A program made the translations under genes and the position numbers. From NCBI GenBank assembly GCA_018457135.1, contig JAGGDU010000057.1, positions 1 to 47,868 on the forward strand: 47,868 nt of DNA, read 5' to 3'. Positions 38,070-46,148 of this stretch are shown here, one piece after another. Below the pieces are notes generated by a model. It made no database searches. It was given only the letters and a program-made list of their open reading frames with translations, and was not told the DNA's origin. This stretch comes from Trichodesmium erythraeum GBRTRLIN201 (GTDB lineage Bacteria; Cyanobacteriota; Cyanobacteriia; Cyanobacteriales; Microcoleaceae). Numbering within the stretch: the first letter of the stretch is position 1; the number at the start of each line of letters is the position of its first letter.

Positions 38070-39092
38070 ATGCGTATTGGAATAAATGGATTTGGTCGTA
38101 TAGGAAGGCTGGCACTCCGTGCAGCTTGGGAATGGCCAGAACTAGAGTTTGTTCACATTAATGAAATTAAAGGAGGTACGGCAGCAGCGGCACATTTACT
38201 CAAGTTTGATTCTGTACATGGCAAATGGTCCCTGGACGTAGAAGCAGCAGGGGAGCAAGTAATAATTGATGGTAAACCTCTCAGTTTCAGTGAATATTCC
38301 GAACCAGGTGAAGTACCTTGGGAAAAACTTGGTGTGGATATTGTATTAGAATGTTCTGGCAAGTTTAGAACTAAAAGTACTCTAGAACCTTACTTTCAAA
38401 ATGGTGTAAAAAAGGTTATTGTTGCCGCGCCAGTTAAAGAAGAAGCTTTAAATGTAGTTATGGGCGTCAATGATAATTTGTATGACCCCGAAAAACATCA
38501 TTTACTTACAGCAGCTTCTTGTACCACAAATTGTTTGGCTCCAGTGGTTAAAGTCATTCATGAAGGATTAGGAATTAAACATGGAGTTATTACTACTATT
38601 CATGACAATACTAACACTCAGATTATTGTTGATGCACCTCATAAAGATTTGCGTCGTGCCAGAGCTACAAGTCTATCACTAATTCCTACTACAACTGGAT
38701 CGGCAACAGCGATCGGACTAATTTATCCGGAACTTAACGGTAAGTTGAATGGTTTAGCAGTACGAGTTCCTCTATTGAATGCTTCTTTGACAGACTGTGT
38801 CTTTGAAGTAGTTCGTCCTACCACAGTAGTTGAAATTAATAGCTTGCTCAAAACTGCATCTGAAACACCACCACTTAAAGGAATTTTGGGTTATGAAGAA
38901 CGTCCTTTAGTTTCTATTGACTATAAAGATGACCCCCGGTCTTCTATTATTGATGCTCTTTCAACAATGGTAGTAGATGAAACTCAAGTGAAAATTTTGG
39001 CTTGGTATGATAATGAGTGGGGTTATGCTAACCGTATGGTAGAGCTAGCTCGAAAAGTTGTTGTAAGTTGGAAATCTGGTTTGAGTTTCTAA
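38070..39092 (+). CDS. ArsJ-associated glyceraldehyde-3-phosphate dehydrogenase
   Basis: A 340-residue NAD-binding [18 protein letters not shown] (5-17), SCTTNC with the catalytic Cys151, and [10 protein letters not shown] with His178. The usual TTxHSYTxxQ of glycolytic GAPDH is replaced by HDNTNTQ, the form I associate with arsenic-cluster GAPDHs. [12 protein letters not shown] near residue 315 is also conserved. In this context the enzyme can use arsenate instead of phosphate and form the unstable 1-arseno-3-phosphoglycerate from glyceraldehyde-3-phosphate, the ArsJ substrate. The adjacent arsJ, 73 bp downstream, supports this. An AAGAAGGA ribosome site lies upstream of the ATG. It is not the main glycolytic gene of the organism, which I infer from the context. 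Confidence 0.93.
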   Translation: MRIGINGFGRIGRLALRAAWEWPELEFVHINEIKGGTAAAAHLLKFDSVHGKWSLDVEAAGEQVIIDGKPLSFSEYSEPGEVPWEKLGVDIVLECSGKFRTKSTLEPYFQNGVKKVIVAAPVKEEALNVVMGVNDNLYDPEKHHLLTAASCTTNCLAPVVKVIHEGLGIKHGVITTIHDNTNTQIIVDAPHKDLRRARATSLSLIPTTTGSATAIGLIYPELNGKLNGLAVRVPLLNASLTDCVFEVVRPTTVVEINSLLKTASETPPLKGILGYEERPLVSIDYKDDPRSSIIDALSTMVVDETQVKILAWYDNEWGYANRMVELARKVVVSWKSGLSF

Positions 39093-39165
39093 TGATTTAG
39101 ATCTCTTCAGAATTGAAGGTTTAATTTTAGGAAATTGGTTGCAATAGTTTAAATTCATTAAAATT

Positions 39166-40422
39166 ATGGTTTCTACTACAAGTGCTAGTTTAAGAAATTA
39201 TGCCCTAGTAACTCTTGCCTACTGGGGTTTCACCATTACTGATGGTGCTTTGCGAATGTTGGTGCTACTTTACTTCTACAAAATTGGTTATACTCCTCTA
39301 GAAATAGCCTTTTTATTCTTATTCTATGAAGTTTTTGGCATCTTTACTAATTTTTTCGGTGGTTGGATAGGTTCACAACTTGGATTAAGAGTGACTCTGT
39401 ACAGTGGTATTGGGTTACAGATTTTTGCCCTAATTATGCTTTCATGGGTAAACCTAGGTTGGGTACAGTGGTTAGCTGTGTTTTATGTAATGGTAGCACA
39501 GGCATTTTCTGGAATTGCTAAAGATTTAACTAAAATGAGCTCTAAAAGTGCTATTAGGTTAGTTGTACCCCAAGATGCTCAGTCCTCTCTATTTAAGTGG
39601 GTAGCTGTGTTAACTGGTTCCAAGAATGCTCTTAAAGGGGCTGGTTTTTTTGTAGGTAGTGCGCTACTGTCATTATTTGGATTTGTCAATGCTCTGTGGA
39701 TAATGGCGGGAGGACTATTTTTGATTATGTTAACTGGCTTAATTCTACCAAAAAACATGGGCAAAATTAAGAGGAAGGTCAAGTTTAAAGAACTTTTTTC
39801 TAAAAGTCAGGAAATTAATATTCTTTCTGGTGCTCGCTTCTTTTTATTTGGTTCGCGAGATGTCTGGTTTGTAGTAGGGTTACCTGTTTTTCTGCAAGGT
39901 ACTTTGGGTTGGTCTTTTTATGAAGTTGGTGGTTTTATGGCTTGTTGGGTCATAGGTTATGGTATTATTCAATCTTTAGCACCGACTCTTATACAGAAAT
40001 TTGGTTCTGGTAAGCCTCCACAATCAAAAACTATCCAATTTTGGACGTTTACATTGACTGCTGTTCCTTGCGTGATCGCTCTGGCATTACAATTAGGTTT
40101 ACCTGCTAATTTGGTAGTTGTTGGTGGTTTAATGTTGTTTGGTATAGTATTTGCTTTTAATTCTGCTGTTCATTCCTACCTGGTATTGGCATTTACTGAT
40201 GATGACAAAGTAGCTCTAAATGTTGGTTTCTACTATATGGCTAATTCCGGTGGTCGTCTTGCAGGTACAGTTTTATCGGGGTTAGTTTATCAAATATTTG
40301 GTTTGGTTGGTTGTCTGTGGGTATCCATGTTATTTGTATTAGGAGCAGCTTTAGTTTCTCTAAAGTTACCGGAGGCTAAACCTAGTAAAGCTATAGCTTG
40401 GCAAGCTGGGTCTGGAGATTAA
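39166..40422 (+). CDS. arsJ: ArsJ organoarsenical efflux MFS permease
   Basis: A 418-residue major facilitator protein of the inner membrane with about 12 hydrophobic helices. Characteristic blocks: LVTLAYWGFTITDGALRMLV (start), YEVFGIFTNFFGGWIGSQLG (helix 2 and loop), FSGIAKDLTKMSSKSAIRLV, LTGSKNALKGAGFFVGSALL and the late GFYYMANSGGRLAGTVLSGL. The AKDLTKMSSKSAIR loop is typical of ArsJ as I recall. ArsJ exports 1-arseno-3-phosphoglycerate, which breaks down outside to arsenate. Together with the preceding GAPDH it forms the arsenate-expelling half of the module, and acr3 is the arsenite half. Two hairpins after the stop (40540-40573 and 40699-40739) may terminate the unit. Confidence 0.93.
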   Translation: MVSTTSASLRNYALVTLAYWGFTITDGALRMLVLLYFYKIGYTPLEIAFLFLFYEVFGIFTNFFGGWIGSQLGLRVTLYSGIGLQIFALIMLSWVNLGWVQWLAVFYVMVAQAFSGIAKDLTKMSSKSAIRLVVPQDAQSSLFKWVAVLTGSKNALKGAGFFVGSALLSLFGFVNALWIMAGGLFLIMLTGLILPKNMGKIKRKVKFKELFSKSQEINILSGARFFLFGSRDVWFVVGLPVFLQGTLGWSFYEVGGFMACWVIGYGIIQSLAPTLIQKFGSGKPPQSKTIQFWTFTLTAVPCVIALALQLGLPANLVVVGGLMLFGIVFAFNSAVHSYLVLAFTDDDKVALNVGFYYMANSGGRLAGTVLSGLVYQIFGLVGCLWVSMLFVLGAALVSLKLPEAKPSKAIAWQAGSGD

Positions 40423-40539
40423 TTTATCTATGGTTGAATATTTGGAGGCTGAATATCTACGAGAAGGTAAAGAAAGTGACCAGTTTAGATTTGTTACTAT
40501 CTAGAATAACTTTATAGTAGTTTTCATTTTGGTAAATCA

Positions 40540-40573
40540 CTGTAGGGGCTTTCTGGCAAAAAAAACCCTACAG
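40540..40573 (+). terminator. Possible terminator after arsJ
   Basis: CTGTAGGG (40540-40547) pairs with CCCTACAG (40566-40573) across an 18-nt loop rich in A. There is only a short ATTTTAG after it, so this is a weaker candidate than the next one. Confidence 0.4.
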
Positions 40574-40698
40574 GATTTTAGTTCTGATATCAGGTGATCA
40601 ATCTGAAAAGCTAATAATAGAGTTGTTTGGTGTGGGAAATTTTAAAATATTCAAAGGTCTACTCTTAATGGTTTTTAGTATTTCAGGATTCAAAAGCA

Positions 40699-40739
40699 GG
40701 CTTAAACCTGAACCTATTTTGGGCTTAAGCCATTTTTTT
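40699..40739 (+). terminator. Rho-independent terminator candidate
   Basis: GGCTTAA (40699-40705) can pair with TTAAGCC (40725-40731), followed immediately by ATTTTTTT. The stem plus T tract is a plausible intrinsic terminator for the arsenic unit, about 280 bp beyond the arsJ stop. Confidence 0.5.
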
Positions 40740-40985
40740 CCGTTAATTCTCAACGACTCTAATGGGTTTGAGTTGAATTCAAACTCACACCTTGGCAATT
40801 ACTAAGTATAAATTTTGTTTTGAGATAAAAAAAGTAAAGTATGATAGGATTATATAAAAAAATGCAATTATCAGAATGAAAAAATTATATTAGAATATAG
40901 ACTTATGAATGAAATATTGAAATGAATAATGTTTTTCCTACTACTCCCCTGAGAAAGTTGCATGAAAAGCTCTACCTACTCCCTG
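40740..40985. other. AT-rich spacer between convergent units
   Basis: About 250 bp between the arsenic unit and the aat stop. No gene seen. The short reverse and forward open frames here overlap each other and the hairpin and look spurious. Confidence 0.4.
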
Positions 40986-41567
40986 CTATATTAAACTACG
41001 TCCATGACTTAACGCATATTTTAAAAGTGCTTTATATTTTTTATCACTGATACTATAAGCTCCAAATCTTTCCAAGTGAGGGTTATTCATCTGAGCATCA
41101 AAAAGAACAAACTTTCGCTTTCGCAGTCGCTCCACCAACTTTACCATCGCCACCTTTGACCCTTCTGGAATATTGTAAAACATTGACTCTCCAATAAAAG
41201 CACTCCCAATGACAATTCCTAAAATTCCACCGGCAAGTTCATCTCCTTGCCAAGTCTCAAAACTATAAGCATATCCCACTTTATTTAAATTTTTGTAAAT
41301 CTGCTTTAGTTCTTCAGAGATCCAAGTTGTTTCTCTAGCTGCACAACCCTTGACTACAGCTTCAAAATCTCGATTAACAGCAACAGTAAAACGATTTTGA
41401 TTAATTGCACGACGTAGTGACCGTGGATAGCGAAATCTTTCATCCAAAGGAATTAAAGTTCGCTGATAACTACTATACCACCCCAAGCTATCTTCTTCAT
41501 CATTTGCCATGAGGAAGTAGCCCTGAGCATATCCTTGTATAATTGAATTAATACTATCTTCTATCAT
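40986..41567 (-). CDS. aat: Leucyl/phenylalanyl-tRNA-protein transferase
   Basis: Aat attaches Leu or Phe from charged tRNA to proteins with N-terminal Lys or Arg, marking them for ClpS/ClpAP degradation (N-degron pathway). The 193-residue protein has the family set: [15 protein letters not shown] (9-23), [40 protein letters not shown] (64-83 region), [40 protein letters not shown], and [15 protein letters not shown]. It is slightly shorter than the E. coli protein (234). The ATG at 41567 lies only 40 bp from the divergent small gene at 41608, so they share a short divergent promoter. Confidence 0.92.
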   Translation of the reverse strand: MIEDSINSIIQGYAQGYFLMANDEEDSLGWYSSYQRTLIPLDERFRYPRSLRRAINQNRFTVAVNRDFEAVVKGCAARETTWISEELKQIYKNLNKVGYAYSFETWQGDELAGGILGIVIGSAFIGESMFYNIPEGSKVAMVKLVERLRKRKFVLFDAQMNNPHLERFGAYSISDKKYKALLKYALSHGRSLI

Positions 41568-41607
41568 AGAAATACTATCAACAATTTACTATATAAACTT
41601 TCAAATT

Positions 41608-41937
41608 ATGCTAGAACCAATCAAAGCAGTTACCTTACCAACGGCACAAAACCCCCAAGAAGAGGGCCAATGGTTGAAAACTTCCTTACATAAATGGCTC
41701 AATCAAGAATTTATTCCCGAAAAAGTGAATGAAGATATTGCCAACAGAGCAGCTCAAATATTTGTTCGCCACCGTATGGAAGGGGAGAATGATTTAGGAT
41801 CATTAGTAATTGCTATTGTTACAGAAATGCAAGCTTTTGACTTTTCCCAAAGTTTTTATGGGGAGTTTGCGATCGCTAATGCTGTTAGTGATTTACTATT
41901 AGATAGTCTAGGAATAGAACGTTGTTGTGGGCAATAG
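41608..41937 (+). CDS. Conserved cyanobacterial protein, unknown function
   Basis: A 109-residue protein that I recall as strongly conserved across cyanobacteria without an assigned role. It is mostly polar and probably helical, with EEGQWLKTSLHKWLNQEFIP (18-37), NRAAQIFVRHRMEGENDLGS (46-65) and LVIAIVTEMQAFDFSQSFYG (66-85), ending in ERCCGQ. No signal peptide or membrane segment is present. It is divergent from aat with a 40-bp gap. A hairpin with equal arms, AGGGGTTT/AAACCCCT at 42093-42114, lies between it and the convergent rpsN. Confidence 0.8.
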   Translation: MLEPIKAVTLPTAQNPQEEGQWLKTSLHKWLNQEFIPEKVNEDIANRAAQIFVRHRMEGENDLGSLVIAIVTEMQAFDFSQSFYGEFAIANAVSDLLLDSLGIERCCGQ

Positions 41938-42092
41938 AAAATTCAAAGTTTCAATTTCCGGACTTGCCCATCAAAACAAGAAACCAGGTTTATTCACCTA
42001 ATTATTGTTTTTCATTCTTTCGAAACTTTGTCTTTCAGCCCTGTTGGGTAAGCCCTAAGTCTATTGCTTCAGGGAAGTTTTTGCCTTTAATT

Positions 42093-42114
42093 AGGGGTTT
42101 TATCTCAAACCCCT
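42093..42114. terminator. Bidirectional terminator candidate
   Basis: AGGGGTTT (42093-42100) and AAACCCCT (42107-42114) form an 8-bp stem with a 6-nt loop. It sits between two convergent genes (small conserved gene and rpsN), 24 bp beyond the rpsN stop. On the minus strand the T-rich stretch before it would follow the stem. Confidence 0.5.
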
Positions 42115-42137
42115 ATGGGTGGCCAGAAAGGTAGAAA

Positions 42138-42440
42138 CTACCAGCTAGACTTCACAACTCCTGGCAATAAACCTTCATGGGCCATTTCTCGGATGACATT
42201 ACGAGAGAGTCCAAAATCCCGATAAAATCCTCTTGGACGTCCAGTTAACCAACAACGATTCCTAACACGACTAGGAGCACTGTTACGAGGTAGTCTCTGA
42301 ATTTGACGATGAAGTTCTATTTTCTGCTCTAAATCTTCTGCCTTCATAAATTGCTCTTTGAGTTCTCGACGTTTCTCGGCATATTTTTCTACTAATTTTT
42401 TGCGTTTTTTCTCACGCTCGATCATACTTTTTTTAGCCAT
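42138..42440 (-). CDS. rpsN: Ribosomal protein uS14
   Basis: A 100-residue small-subunit protein of the zinc-free (C-) type: it lacks the two CxxC pairs of the short form. Markers are [40 protein letters not shown] and [20 protein letters not shown], all hallmark S14 blocks. ATG at 42440 gives the standard start. Like most cyanobacterial rpsN genes it is outside the main ribosomal protein operon. Confidence 0.96.
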   Translation of the reverse strand: MAKKSMIEREKKRKKLVEKYAEKRRELKEQFMKAEDLEQKIELHRQIQRLPRNSAPSRVRNRCWLTGRPRGFYRDFGLSRNVIREMAHEGLLPGVVKSSW

Positions 42441-42539
42441 GATTAATTACCTTATTCCTCCAAAATAATTAGTATTTTTAATTTTAGCTTATTTACCCAA
42501 TATATTATAATACCATAATTTTTTTGATTACTCAATTTT

Positions 42540-43193
42540 TTACTCTACAACCGTTGGACATAAATCAGCCAATAAACATTGATTGCAGGCAGGATTTTTG
42601 GCTTTACAAATTGCCCGACCATGATAAATTAATCGTATTGACCAGTTTTCCCAATCAGGCTGAGGTATCAACTCCATTAAGTCTCGCTCAATTTTAACTG
42701 GGTTGGAATGCTCGGTTAAACCCAACCTTTGACTTAAGCGTTTAACATGAGTATCTACTGTTACCCCGACAATAATTCCGTAGCCATGAGCTAAAACAAC
42801 ATTAGCTGTTTTCCTCGCTACTCCTGGTAATTGCAAAAGTTGTTCCATTTGCTTGGGAACGTGAGAATTGAACTTATCAATAATCATTTGGCAAGCACTT
42901 TGAATATTTTTAGCTTTATTGCGATAAAATCCTGTGGAACGGACTAAATTTTCTAGTTCTTCAAGATCTGCATTTGCCAGTGCTAGAGCATCCGGGAACT
43001 TTTTAAATAGAGCGGGTGTAACCTTATTAACTCGTTCATCAGTACATTGAGCGGAAAGAATAGTAGCTACAAGTAACTGGACGGGGGTTTTATAAGTGAG
43101 AGTACAAGTCGCATCTGGATAGAGATCCTTGAGACGAATGAGTAATTCTAACGATCGCTGTCGCTTCAGTGAATGTTTACGAGTTGTTACCAT
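42540..43193 (-). CDS. nth: Endonuclease III
   Basis: A 217-residue DNA glycosylase/AP lyase that removes oxidised pyrimidines in base excision repair. The helix-hairpin-helix motif LPGVARKTANVVLAHGYG contains the catalytic Lys (RKTANV), and VDTHVKRLSQRLGL carries the catalytic Asp. A four-Cys iron-sulphur loop is complete at the C-terminus: C-x6-C-x2-C-x5-C in CKAKNPACNQCLLADLC. TILSAQCTDERVNKVTPALF is also conserved. Start ATG at 43193. The gap of 419 bp upstream contains a large inverted repeat. Confidence 0.96.
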   Translation of the reverse strand: MVTTRKHSLKRQRSLELLIRLKDLYPDATCTLTYKTPVQLLVATILSAQCTDERVNKVTPALFKKFPDALALANADLEELENLVRSTGFYRNKAKNIQSACQMIIDKFNSHVPKQMEQLLQLPGVARKTANVVLAHGYGIIVGVTVDTHVKRLSQRLGLTEHSNPVKIERDLMELIPQPDWENWSIRLIYHGRAICKAKNPACNQCLLADLCPTVVE

Positions 43194-43505
43194 TGTCAGG
43201 AATGGAGAAGGAACAGGAAGAAAGTACGGTATGTCAATATTTAATGGTTTGTCAGTGACAGTATCTTGCTCCCGTAGGTAAATATTATGCCTATGGTGTA
43301 GATAAAACGCTTATATTATTAATATTTCAACCATTAAAGTGGTTTTCATAATTAGCATACCACGGTAGGGATTTTCCATGGAACATTCCTGCTGGGTTTT
43401 GGTTTTGAGCTGAGATAATTATATCTCAAAATTGCTGTATATTTGTGTAGTAGTCAACAAAATCATCAAAACCTTAGCTATTAATATTTTTAATCTTTGA
43501 ATTTT
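43194..43505. other. Intergenic region between nth and the inverted repeat
   Basis: About 310 bp. It must contain the nth promoter. No gene or repeat was recognised apart from a TTTGTGTAGTAGT near 43443 that resembles the end of the inverted repeat. Confidence 0.4.
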
Positions 43506-43601
43506 ATAGCACTACACAAATAAAGCCCAGAAGTTTATAAATGCTCAAATTTACTTATCATGACTTATAACTTCTGATTTATGACTTCTGTGTAGTGCTA
43601 T
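43506..43601. repeat. 96-bp inverted-repeat element, MITE-like
   Basis: ATAGCACTACACA (43506-43518) is perfectly inverted at 43589-43601. Inside, AGAAGTTTATAAAT is mirrored by ATTTATGACTTCT near the right arm, so the pairing continues with a few mismatches. The element begins and ends in AT-rich DNA and lies 12 bp beyond the rseP stop. It could be a small non-autonomous transposon or a long hairpin ending rseP transcription. Confidence 0.65.
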
Positions 43602-43612
43602 TATTTCTACGC

Positions 43613-44707
43613 TTATCTCTGAAAAATTGAACGCACACCATCTAAATTAGCAGTATCCCGAATTATCAGGAATACTCCTAGACCTAATAACAATACCAAA
43701 CCAGTTTGCATGACATTTTCTTGGATACGAAGTGGTAAAGGTTTACCTCTAACTCCCTCGATCACTAGAAATGCTAATTGACCACCATCTAAAGCAGGCA
43801 AAGGCAAAATATTAATCACTGCCAAATTAATACTAATTAATGCGCCAAATTTAAACAGTTCACCCACGTTATCCTGAGCAATTTTTGCTCCCATGTCTAC
43901 AATGGCAACAGGTCCTGCTAGTTTCCCTGCAGTCTGACTGAAATTACTAATAAGCTGCCAAAAACCACGAACTGTCAATATAACTATTTTTTGAAATTCT
44001 TCAGCACCAATGCTCAAAGCTTTAAAAACATTTTTCGTAGGATATCTAACTATTTCTCCATTGGAAATTAGTTGTACACCGATACGACCTTTGCTATCAT
44101 CTCCTAATTCTGGTGTAACTTCAAGAAATATTTTTTCTTCTTGACGCTGAATTTCCATCTTCAAAGTTCTATTGGGATTATTTTGAATAGTTGCTACCAA
44201 GGTGCTAATAGCTTTTTTGTTGGCACCTAATTGTTGGTTATCAACTGACAAAATAATATCATTTGCCTTAATGCCTGCGCGAGCGGCAGCAGAACTAACA
44301 CTTGTAGCAACTTCTGGCACTTTGACTCCAGGTGCATAGTTAAAATCTGCTACACCAATAATACCTACTTGAGTAACTAAGAGAAAATAAGCAAATATTA
44401 GGTTAGCAATTACTCCTGCACTGAGAACGATCGCTCGATCTAAAATTGGGCGGTTGCGTAATAGGTCTGGATCGTCTTTGGGTATTTTGCTGTCTGGGTC
44501 ATCATCGGGAAAACCGACAAAACCTCCTAAGGGAAAACCTCGAAGTGCATATTCAGTTTGTGGGCCTTGGTATTTCCAGATGACCGGGCCAAACCCGATG
44601 GAAAAACGGTTAACATGGATGTTTTGAAGTCGAGCTGCCATAAAATGGCCTAACTCGTGAACTACAATTAGAATACCTAAAACTGCGATCGCTAGCAATA
44701 CGGACAT
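43613..44707 (-). CDS. rseP: RseP-type site-2 intramembrane protease
   Basis: A 364-residue zinc metalloprotease (M50) embedded in the membrane, cleaving within transmembrane segments of substrates such as anti-sigma factors. The zinc motif HELGH lies in the first helix (17-21, with Glu18 catalytic), and the third ligand motif LDGG is at 306-309 in NILPLPALDGGQL. One PDZ domain occupies about 125-215 (SSAAARAGIKANDIILSVDN). Other hydrophobic helices are at about 94-120 and 330-355. GFVGF and FPLGGFVGF follow the first helix as in the family. ATG at 44707. The inverted repeat 43506-43601 follows the stop directly. Confidence 0.93.
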   Translation of the reverse strand: MSVLLAIAVLGILIVVHELGHFMAARLQNIHVNRFSIGFGPVIWKYQGPQTEYALRGFPLGGFVGFPDDDPDSKIPKDDPDLLRNRPILDRAIVLSAGVIANLIFAYFLLVTQVGIIGVADFNYAPGVKVPEVATSVSSAAARAGIKANDIILSVDNQQLGANKKAISTLVATIQNNPNRTLKMEIQRQEEKIFLEVTPELGDDSKGRIGVQLISNGEIVRYPTKNVFKALSIGAEEFQKIVILTVRGFWQLISNFSQTAGKLAGPVAIVDMGAKIAQDNVGELFKFGALISINLAVINILPLPALDGGQLAFLVIEGVRGKPLPLRIQENVMQTGLVLLLGLGVFLIIRDTANLDGVRSIFQR

Positions 44708-46148
44708 GAGTTATTCCTATTAAACTTCCTACTATAAACGGTTAAAATTTTATTATACATTAATTCATCTCAAGTTGAGTTAATTCTAATAAATTAAGTA
44801 ATAAATAAGGTATATGGTTTATCATAAAATATAAGGTCTATCTATCTTATAGCTCAACCCCTTCTACGGGCTTTAATATAAAAAGGTGGTAGTGCTCAAG
44901 ATTTATGAATAGAGGAGTAAAAGTTACTGTTGTTGATCTATGCTGACCTGTTCAAAGTGTGAATCTTCAAAAACTGTCAAAAATAGTCATATTTATAATG
45001 TTAAGCAGCGGTTTAAGGGCAGCAGTGCCGGAAAAATTTTGCAAAACCCTACTCAGAAACTTATTGACTAAGCTACTTTTGTGCATTGGGGGTAGCTTTG
45101 CAGGAGGTAGGCTTGCATACACTAATTTTTTTGTGGCGTTAAGTGCTGTTTTACCTAGTAAAAGATATCAAGCAGTAGGAAAAGAAAAAGGAAAGATTTC
45201 TTGGCATTGAAAGATTCAATAATACTTTAAGATAAAGGGTATGCAGGCTAGTACAAAAAAACTTTGCCTTTTGTGTCGTTTGTGGAAAATAATATTGGTA
45301 CAATTTGGTATTTCATTCATCAGTATGATCAATTATTACTTGTTTAGCACTATCAAAATTTCTAGTTTGAGGCAAAGAGTGAAAGCAGCTTAACTCCTGC
45401 TAGGAATTCCCTCTGTTCCATAAATTTCAGCTATCACGATAAACGAGCATATCTTATAATTCATCTGAGTTTTCTGGTTAATGGTTGGCGATCGCTCTTC
45501 CAAAGGTCTCTCCTATGGTTTCGTTGGTCGAAGGCAATAAAAAATGTTCTGCCAATTCTAACTAGGTGCGAGTGACTTGAGATTAAAAAACAGGTTAATA
45601 CCTTCGGTTTTTTGTATTGATTTTGCTAATGGTTATTGATGGAAATTTATTTAGTTTGTTATGTTGGTATAAATACTTTGTTTATTTATAAGTGTAAGAT
45701 ATAATTATACTACGTTTTTTAATAAAAGTCAAGGCCTGGCTACAGAAAATTATTTAGGTAAGTTGGATTTTATCTATCCTAAAACTGGGAGGGATGAATT
45801 GCTTGAGGTGACTCTAATATGATCTTAGTCCTGATCATAGTTACTACTTTTATAGAGTATCTAGACCTTTTATATATTTGTTGGTTCGTAATTACTTTAT
45901 TACTTTACGAAGAAAAGGCCATCTGGAAATCTTGATGGTTAGGATTATGTTATTTTAGTTAGTCTGAAGTTTTCTTATTTTAAGTTTTTGCATATAATGT
46001 TTAGAAAATTAAAATAATTTGGGACATCTTTCATGGAGTTTATGGAACTGGCTTTAATAGTTATCCGGCTTTAATAGTTATCCTAAGTAAATGTTGAAGT
46101 TAAGAACTTATGGTTCTTACTTACTGTTGATTTACTTTTACTCTTAAG
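44708..46148. other. Long intergenic region, no gene supported
   Basis: About 1.44 kb. Short open frames occur (one of 83 codons at 44959-45210 and one of 50 codons at 45241-45393), but neither has protein-like conservation that I recognise. A HIP1 site is at 45488. GGCTTTAATAGTTATCC is duplicated in tandem at 46050-46083, about 65 bp before the start of the secreted protein. Part of this DNA may be a decayed gene, but I cannot name one. Confidence 0.45.
46050..46083 (+). repeat. Tandem 17-bp duplication upstream of the TPS gene
   Basis: GGCTTTAATAGTTATCC occurs twice back to back (46050-46066 and 46067-46083), identical. It lies 66 bp before the ATG of the secreted protein, in the expected promoter region. 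Confidence 0.85.

Noticed and set aside
44959-45210. 83-codon plus-strand frame in the long gap before the TPS gene
   Set aside because: GTG start, no ribosome site, no family similarity that I recognise.
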